A stretch of 64,000 nt of DNA from Rosa chinensis (Eukaryota > Streptophyta > Magnoliopsida > Rosales > Rosaceae), in NCBI RefSeq assembly GCF_002994745.2, contig NC_037094.1, positions 3,704,001-3,768,000 of the forward strand, read 5' to 3'. The notes beneath the pieces were generated by a model. That model saw only the letters and a list, made by a program, of their open reading frames with translations. It did no database searches and had not been told where the DNA came from. The position numbers were made by a program, and so were the translations under genes. How positions within the stretch are numbered: position 1 is the stretch's first letter; each line of letters begins with the position of its first letter. Shown one piece after another: positions 58,150 to 64,000 of the stretch.

Positions 58150-58409
58150 CCGATTATGCCAAAGGGAGGAGTGAACGGTAGCAAGAGCTTGAGGAATGGT
58201 GGGAACGGATGATAGAAGAAGGGGCTAGAGGCCATCTTTACAGGGGCCCTGAAAAAGGAGACAACCAGTGCGTAAGCAACGAATTTGATAAAAGTTAGGT
58301 GCAAACAAGAAGAAAACAAGATTATCCTTAGTGAATTGAGCAACAGATAAGAGATTTTTACGAATGGAAGGGATACGCAAGACATTGTCTAAGGAGAATT
58401 TGGAATTGC

Positions 58410-58676
58410 CTACAGAGAATGGAAGGTTACCAGAATGAGTGACTGGCAGAGAATCACCATTACCAAATCAGCAATTGACTTTGCTTGTAGGAGATATGCA
58501 TCGATAGTTTGGGTGCCCTTTTGGAGATCAAATAGTTGAAGCTTTAGACTTGTAGCACTGGCAGCAGATTTCTGAGCAAAATGGTGAGACAAGTAGTCCC
58601 AGATGGATTTGGAAGTGTCGAATCCAACGGTAAGACGAGCTATATTTTCAGTGAGGGAGGTATTGAGAATGCTCAC
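58410..58676 (-). pseudogene. copia gag/protease remnant
   Basis: SILNTSLTENIARLTVGFDT and KSIWDYLSHHFAQKS are gag-like (UBN2 type). The frame then meets a deletion and continues in another frame with the protease-integrase link. Just upstream a TGA replaces a Trp before VTVDQQ. Zinc knuckle missing. Confidence 0.75.
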
Positions 58677-60408
58677 AATTTGTTGATCAACGGTAACTCA
58701 GTCGTCATGGGCCAGATTTCCATTGATTTGTGCAATTGCACCCTTTACAATATATAGCAGTTTACAAGATTACATTTATAGAAAACATTCAATTGTAATT
58801 ACAATAATTAACCTCAATCCTAGCTTTGTAACTGATGCTAAACTCTAGCCATAACAGATCCTTGACAATAGCAATATCAAGCTGGAGATGCATCAATTAA
58901 TGGAGGAGATTTTGTTGTAACTGAAGCTTGATCTGTGGTTTTAACAAACTTATCAAATTTGGCCTTTGAAACAAAGCGTGTATTGTCTCTCATAAACCCT
59001 GCCAACACCTACATGGTACTCGATTTCATTCTACGGCTAATGGTTTTTATATGCATTTAATTATTGTTTGAGACAACATAGAGATGTAATATGTGCTGAA
59101 TTACATTTTTCCAAATAGTTATTATAAGTTATTTAGTGTCGCAGGACCTAAATATAGGAATTGCTTTATGGCTGGCAGCTGGTGGGGATGGGTGGTTTAT
59201 GAGGAAAATAGCAAATATAATGATGAGAATCGTCAAGGTGTTAAATACAAGTCAAAGGCTAGGATTGTCCTTGTTGGTTCAGGTGCAGATGAGCAATGTG
59301 CTGGCTATGGTAGGCACAGAACAAAATATAGAAGTGGAAGGTATGCAAATGGATCGTAGTCTTGTAGAGTATTACATTTTTTGGGGGTACTTATTTGGGT
59401 GGTCTGATGTGTTACCAGTTGGCTGCGGCTGCATGAGGAAATGAAACTGGATATGCAAAGAATATGGAAAAGAAACCTTGGTAGAGATGATAGATGCATT
59501 GCTGACACTGGCAAGGAGGTATTGCTAAGAACTTCAGCAAATATCATTTATTGTTCCATCGACTTGTGTTATGCGTAAATTATGTAATGTTTGTTTATAC
59601 TATAGGGAAGGTTTCCTTTCTTGGATGAGGATGTTATACGAACTTTATTGGGGATTCCTCTCTGGGAGGTTACCAACCTTGATCAACCAAGTGGAATAGG
59701 AGATACGAAGATTCTGAGAGAGGTAATTGCTAATTCGTTTGTGCAGCACTTGAATTACATAGGTAATTGGATCCTAAATAAAAACTTCTTGGAATCACGC
59801 AAAACACTGATTATTCACTTATAAAGCCAATATTTATCTGGTTATGGTTTTGAATAGTGTTCTTCTCTTATCCCTTTCGATATTTCTCAGCCTTCGCTCA
59901 AAACACTTTTTTCATAGATCTCCTTTTGCTTTTAATTTGTACTGAATGAAATGCTGTTATGCCTTTTAACATTATCTCATTTGGTGAATCATGACCAATT
60001 TTTTTTTTCTCCCTCTCTTTCTATTAATGTGCTATGAAGGTTGCGGAATTGCTTGGTTTACATGAAGCTGCTACTCTGCCTAAACGAGCTATACAGGTAT
60101 TGATATCTTTAATGTGTATTTTTCTTTTTTTCCCTACATGCTTCGAATGCTTTGTCACAAATACGTTATGAAAGCAGCACATAAGAGCTGGTTTGGTACT
60201 GGACCATCGAATATTCACTTAGAACAGTTCGATGGTCACTCTCTTTAATAGTTAAGGTGTTTCAATAACTGAATACTCTGTTTTTCTGGTTTAGTTTGGT
60301 ACAAGAATTGCAAGGGAATCCAATAGAAAGAATTTCGGAAGTAACCGTGCTGCAAATCAGGCATCTGCGGGGAGTGTGGTGATTCACAAGCAGTTGGACA
60401 TGGCTTAG

Positions 60409-60885
60409 TGGGATTCTTTGATGCAAGGCTAGCTAGAAGACGTGTTTACCTCTGAACTTGTATTGTTGATTTGTAGCTTTTGGTCAACTGCAGTCATTGT
60501 CATCTTGGAAATGAATGATTTTGAAGGAATTAGAACCAACAATGTATTGCACATATTCCAGTAACTATGTCGACCTCACAGGTTCCAGTAAATTGAATAC
60601 ATTGACAGGTTCTAGTGTTGCACATATTACTTTGATTTACTGAAATTGTATAATTTGTGGAACCAAAAGATGACTTTAATCCTTCCTGCCATGGAACCAA
60701 AGAAAACCTATCAAGATTACTTTTACTAAATCCATCTTTTCTGAAAAGTTTCTAACACTTGATGATTAATTAATCTCCCCAAATGCCTGGACTAAATTGT
60801 GATCCTTTTTTGTTACGGTAGTGAGAGGATTGAACTCAGGATGTGAAGATCGAATTCAGACCTGTAAAAAGAATTTTTAAAAAAG
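60409..60885. other. 3' region of ASNSD1-like gene
   Basis: No coding. The T-run on - next to the tRNA (positions 60879-60884 read as A on +) serves as its terminator. Confidence 0.5.
60879..60884 (-). terminator. pol III T-run of tRNA-Ser
   Basis: Directly after the tRNA 3' end on -, cgc is followed by tttttt then aaaaattc, a standard pol III stop. Confidence 0.75.
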
Positions 60886-60967
60886 CGTGGTCGGCAGGAT
60901 TCGAACCTGCGCGGGCAAAGCCCACATGATTTCTAGTCATGCCCGATAACCACTCCGGCACGACCAC
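60886..60967 (-). tRNA. tRNA-Ser (anticodon AGA)
   Basis: 82 nt on -: acceptor GTGGTCG pairs with CGACCAC, discriminator G. D arm is in GCCGGAGTGGTTATCGGGC. Anticodon stem TGA/TCA around the loop CTAGAAA gives anticodon AGA. A long variable arm (GTGGGCTTTGCCCGC) and T arm GCAGGTTCGAATCCTGC follow. The long variable arm marks class II tRNA-Ser. No intron. All stems pair, so it is likely functional. Confidence 0.96.
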
Positions 60968-61066
60968 TTGCATGTCCCTATATGCTACTTTGTGGCATAT
61001 AATAAAATTTATTATACCTGTGAATGGTGTAATTGTAATTTGACCAACCTGCTGTCCTGCTTAGAC

Positions 61067-61910
61067 ATGCATCGCAAACGCGCGACATCAACACCGCCAC
61101 AAACGACGACGGCAACTATAGGCGGCAACGCCCAAGCTCTCAGAGAAATCATCGTCTACCCTCTCCTCTTTTCTCGCCAAGCCAAAAAGCTCAGCCTCAA
61201 AGTAAACTCAATCACAAACAACACATTCCTTCTCCCACTTCCTTTCATTTTCAATTCATTCATTAATGGTGTTTCTGGGTTTTCCTTCAGTGGCCTCGTG
61301 GTTTGCTTCTCTACGGTCCTCCCGGCACAGGAAAGGTAGTAGCTTTTCACTTGTTACGTCATTGAAAATGTAAAGTCGGTCCGCGCAGTGGTTCAGGAAT
61401 GTGGTGCGCAGTTAGTTCTCATCAGGTACTCTATTCTTAGCTAGCTTTGGTATAGACTTTTGATTAGTAATGGTACTGTGTTCTCTTGGTTGGTTTTGAT
61501 TTGTATGGTATTCTCCACAGTCCACATACTGTTCACATAGCTTATACTGGAGAGAGTGAGTTGGCACTGCGAGAGGCACATACATTGTCAGGGAAGCCAT
61601 CAGTTGTGTTTATAGATGAAATCGATGCTCTCTGTCCTCGCCGTGATTCTAGGTATGGTACAAACCAGCATTGCCTGTTTTTCCTACTTGGAGCTTTTAG
61701 CTGGTTACTTTGCTGGTTGTGATCTTTGTTGGGTGAAGGGGAGGAAACATGCAGTTGTGTGTTAACTTGTTTGAGTTTTGTTTCAATTGCAGAAGAGAGC
61801 AAGATGCATGTTCGTATAGCTGCTCAACTGCGTTTACTGATGCAGTCAAAGGCTTCGTTGACAGATGTACCGCATTTGTTGTTGCCTCCACTAATCCACG
61901 GAATATGATG
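61067..61910 (+). pseudogene. CDC48B-like AAA ATPase, N-terminal fragment
   Basis: Exons: 61067-61201 (MHRKRATSTPPQ ... GGNAQALREIIVYPLLFSRQ), 61291-61335 (WPRGLLLYGPPGTGK, Walker A), about 61373-61425 (SVRAVVQECGAQLVLI), 61521-61652 (PHTVHIAYTGESE; SVVFIDEIDALCPRRDSR, Walker B), and 61793 to about 61905 (REQD; VRIAAQL; VVASTNPRN, sensor 1). This order is the first AAA module of plant CDC48B-type proteins. Damage: exon 3 has no good acceptor, ten or so residues are missing after GESE, and exon 5 needs two frame changes to read VRIAAQL and VVASTN. The sequence ends after sensor 1, so the second AAA module is absent. Confidence 0.8.
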
Positions 61911-62345
61911 ATTTATTTTTTATCAGGATTTTGAACTTTTTGATACTTTTTAGCCATCCTGTTCATCTGGTACGCAATTAGCCAATATTTTGATGTTTCA
62001 TATAGAACATCAACGGGTTTTCTCATGTATGGGACTGTTTTATGATTTCATATTATATTCGGCGGAAACACCGAATACAACAAATCAAGAAAGGGAGAAA
62101 TGGAAACACCGCGTACAAGACTAATTGACAAAATCAGATTATGATGTAATTGTGGAAATACACTTAATTTTGATGTGCTCAAGGTTCAGAAACATTACAA
62201 TAAAGCAAATTGGTTCCTCCAGTGAGGCGTGAGTAATCTTAACCCTGAAAATATTGAAGTTGCTAGTAAGGATGATAGTGTAATTCATATTAATTGTATA
62301 TCTAGCTCATGAGAATGAACTTATGGAAACATTCCAATATGATCA
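61911..62345. other. degenerate downstream region
   Basis: AT-rich, where the rest of the CDC48B-like gene would be expected. No exon recognised. Confidence 0.4.
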
Positions 62346-62606
62346 GTGTCAATGTTCACACAAATTTATGGCTTCTTCACTAGACCAGATGAAGCTGCTG
62401 CTGCTTGGGTTTGTTTAGGAACTGCAGGTGATGCAGAGAGGATGGCGGCTCAATTTGAACAACAGTTAGACCGTGCTAAAGGAGGAAAACGAAAAGTGAC
62501 TAGTAGACAGGAAATGGCAGTTCGGTGTCTGATTGGGACGCACCTTACCTTTCCGGAAAGGGAATCGCGCCAGAAACAAGACTCATTGCTTTGCCATGAG
62601 CTGTAG
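62346..62606 (+). CDS. unrecognised open frame
   Basis: 86 codons. The first two-thirds looks protein-like: GFFTRPDEAAAAWVCLGTAG then ERMAAQFEQQLDRAKGGKRK, Ala-rich and predicted helical with a basic end. The last part (THLTFPERESRQ...) is probably read into unrelated DNA. I do not recognise the family. It could be an exon of a gene lost between CDC48B and COQ4, or chance. Confidence 0.25.
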   Translation: MSMFTQIYGFFTRPDEAAAAWVCLGTAGDAERMAAQFEQQLDRAKGGKRKVTSRQEMAVRCLIGTHLTFPERESRQKQDSLLCHEL

Positions 62607-62925
62607 CATTTTTCGGGCTTTCGGGATCGTTTAGGGCCTCAAAACGGCATTTTTCTATTTTACCCGTTTTTGGTTTTCTTAGTTATTTTTGGATTATTTT
62701 CGTTTTTATCCATGGGCCTTAGGGTTTCGTTGTTAGTCGCCCTAGGGTACTTTTCTCTTATTTATGCAGCCGCTTGCGGCTGCAGAACGCATCGTTCAAC
62801 TTTTAATCAATATAATAGAGATTTTCTCTTTTATCTCTGGTGGACTCCAGAATCTTTTGCTTAGGTTTATTGCTGGTAAACCTAGTTATCAATCCGACTG
62901 CGTCAGCAGGAGCAGGAGTTATACC
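62607..62925. other. spacer, possibly transposon-derived
   Basis: T-rich DNA with a (gccgcttgcggctgc) small palindrome near 62769. It would include the 3' UTR of the COQ4-like gene on -. Its composition (tagggtttcgttg, cagccgcttgcgg) resembles an LTR, but I see no paired end or TSD. Confidence 0.3.
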
Positions 62926-63387
62926 CTAATTTCTCCGAACATCCTCCAAATCCTCATGAAAGTGTTTCTCATAATAAATACACATGAGATCGGTTGACAG
63001 CATACCAACTCTAATGGCCCAAGGAAAGTAGTGCTGGAAGAACAATTTTCTTTGCTTCTCATTGAACCTCACAGAGCCCCCTATAACGGACATCAAGCAC
63101 ATGGGAAGGTACATTTGCTGAAACTCTATTACTTTAAGTGCTGACTCACCCATCAAGTTTGTTGGAAGGTTAAAGAGGGTGTGCCAGAAGTCGTGCACCT
63201 CACGAGCCCTCATGGCTACATATGCAAGTTCATCTATTTCCATGAAACGCACTGGTGGTGGATTATCTGGAGAGAAGTTCCTAGATCCCATGAACTTCGC
63301 ATAGGCAGCACCAAATGTATTCGGCGGAAGATCCCATGCATGACCCACATTTGCAGATATTACACGGGGTTGCTCCGACAGTATGGC
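62926..63387 (-). pseudogene. COQ4: COQ4-like ubiquinone biosynthesis protein, last exon, early stop
   Basis: The last exon starts after a tttatag acceptor with [20 protein letters not shown] and runs through [68 protein letters not shown] and [14 protein letters not shown]. The zinc-site signature HDxxH-x11-E is complete (HDFWH...E in MGE). COQ4 is a mitochondrial inner-membrane-associated scaffold and decarboxylase of coenzyme Q synthesis. After RRN a TAG (62926-62928) stands where the family, as I recall it, has Trp, and GITPAPAD follows in frame, so a short C-terminal tail is lost. Upstream exons lie beyond the window. The stop may be mild, so pseudogene status is not certain. Confidence 0.75.
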
Positions 63388-64000
63388 CTATAAAGAAGGA
63401 TGTCCATTAGTCTTAGAATAACAAGAGGAAAGTGTCAAGGAAATAGAATTTTCAAAAGCTCTATACAAATGGCTTTCAAGAAGCAAAAAAGGATTCCTCC
63501 ATGATCTACACAGCAAACATAATGTCATCTAATTCTCATTCTATAAAATTTTGAAATTTGGAGCCATTTTAAGTCCACAATGGGTTGCAAATACAAGGCA
63601 CAACAGTTAGTTACGTATGAAAGTCCATCTCAGTCGGAACCTCATTATGAGTACTCTATTACTGGAATCAGTACACTATTACAAAGCAGAACAAGCATAC
63701 CTACTTGGTACCCTAATGTTATGCTGTAACTTTATATCATACAACAATCTAATGGCCCAATTCCTACTCAGACTAATTTCATGTTTCAGTAGTTTCCATC
63801 CTCTACCAACCAAGAGAAAATCTACACAACACAAGTAACTAGGACGGACACTACTCGTAATCCAATTAAACCTTTCCTAATAGCGGTAATGGCCAGTACC
63901 ACTCTCACGCCCTTCCTCAACGCTCTTCCCCACAACTTCATTTCACCCTAACAAAAACAGCATAAGCAGAAACAAGTTTAGGTTATATATGAATGTTGAG
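63388..64000 (-). other. intron of COQ4-like gene
   Basis: Expected to be the intron before the last COQ4-like exon on -. I find no earlier COQ4 exon in it, so the intron continues past the window edge or the 5' part is lost. Confidence 0.45.

Larger units (their letters stand above)
54838..58946 (-). mobile_element. young copia element inside ASNSD1-like exon
   Basis: LTRs 54838-55079 and 58714-58946. Ends on - are tgttaaaacc and, in the left LTR only, tctatttcttca; the right LTR lacks the last 9 bases. Flanks gactt (54833-54837) and aactt (58947-58951) form a TSD with one change. The LTRs differ at two positions in about 233. A GGGGGG purine tract is next to the left LTR. On -: gag remnant, protease end, integrase, RT, RNase H. 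An internal deletion removed the LTR end, primer-binding site and gag start (junction near 58713). Another removed the zinc knuckle and protease active site (near 58440). Non-autonomous but recent. Confidence 0.9.
54808..60408 (+). pseudogene. asparagine-synthetase-domain protein (ASNSD1-like), 3' part, disrupted
   Basis: Exons: 54808-54837 plus 58952-59015 (one exon split by a copia; KLVEIDAD ... NPANTYM), 59145-59340, 59419-59518, 59606-59722, 60040-60096, 60295-60408. Family motifs: [37 protein letters not shown] (ATP-pyrophosphatase-like loop), RFPFLDEDVIRTLL, IPLWEV, LPKRAIQ, GTRIARESNRKNFGSNRAAN, stop after QLDMA. Splice sites are canonical. One base is missing near 59191 (GDGW then VYEEN is out of frame), and the N-terminal glutaminase-like part is absent because the gene begins at the duplication edge. 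With the copia in an exon, no full product is expected. Confidence 0.85.

Noticed and set aside
59136..59444. 102-codon frame starting [13 protein letters not shown]
   Set aside because: It runs on out of frame after the missing base near 59191; the true exon continues in the neighbouring frame and splices at 59340.

Overview
This is plant nuclear DNA, most likely from a eudicot. The evidence is GT-AG spliced genes with short exons, plant REM/VRN1-type B3 genes, a plant heparanase-like (GH79) gene, a cytosolic-type tRNA-Ser, and dense Ty1/copia, solo-LTR, LINE, SINE, TRIM, hAT and MULE insertions. A Rosaceae source is only a guess; nothing in the sequence fixes the genus. Most long ORFs are transposon fragments or gene remnants.

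Layout. (1) 1-4397: a heparanase-like gene on + with recognisable exons but several disabling changes. (2) 4378-7330: its 3' flank, which recurs twice further on and here carries a hAT-like insertion (5001-6388). (3) About 7087-22763 and 28684-54658: two copies of one tandem segmental duplication, about 15.7 kb and 26 kb long because each took up its own insertions. Each copy holds, in order: a small chimeric ORF (start of a B3 gene joined to the heparanase 3' end), a 113-aa single-B3 gene on +, then two or three REM-type B3 genes on -. Because the copies are paralogous, each serves as an empty-site control for the other, and most transposon ends and target-site duplications can be read exactly. 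(4) About 24.4-28.68 kb: the 5' half of a copia element, interrupted by a 2.3-kb solo LTR and cut off where duplication copy 2 begins. (5) 54.8-63.4 kb: an asparagine-synthetase-domain (ASNSD1-like) gene, a tRNA-Ser(AGA), a CDC48B-like AAA ATPase fragment and a COQ4-like gene. As I recall, the three protein-coding genes lie close together in this order in Arabidopsis; here all three are damaged or truncated.

Functional state. The features that look potentially intact are the two 113-aa B3 proteins (17123-17464, 35129-35470), REM gene 1 of copy 1 (two exons, 18247-19831), the tRNA-Ser, and possibly the two 54-aa chimeric ORFs. The other REM genes carry nonsense, frameshift or insertion lesions, and the two copies are often broken at different places. 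The youngest large event visible is a 4.1-kb copia element in an ASNSD1 exon, whose LTRs differ at only two aligned positions.

The most distinctive items are a Pack-MULE-like element carrying fragments of two unrelated genes (a CobW-type GTPase and an IBR5-like phosphatase) inside a TRIM; the duplicated chimeric B3/heparanase ORF; the natural empty-site experiment given by the duplication; and the coordinated decay of the ASNSD1-CDC48B-COQ4 block.
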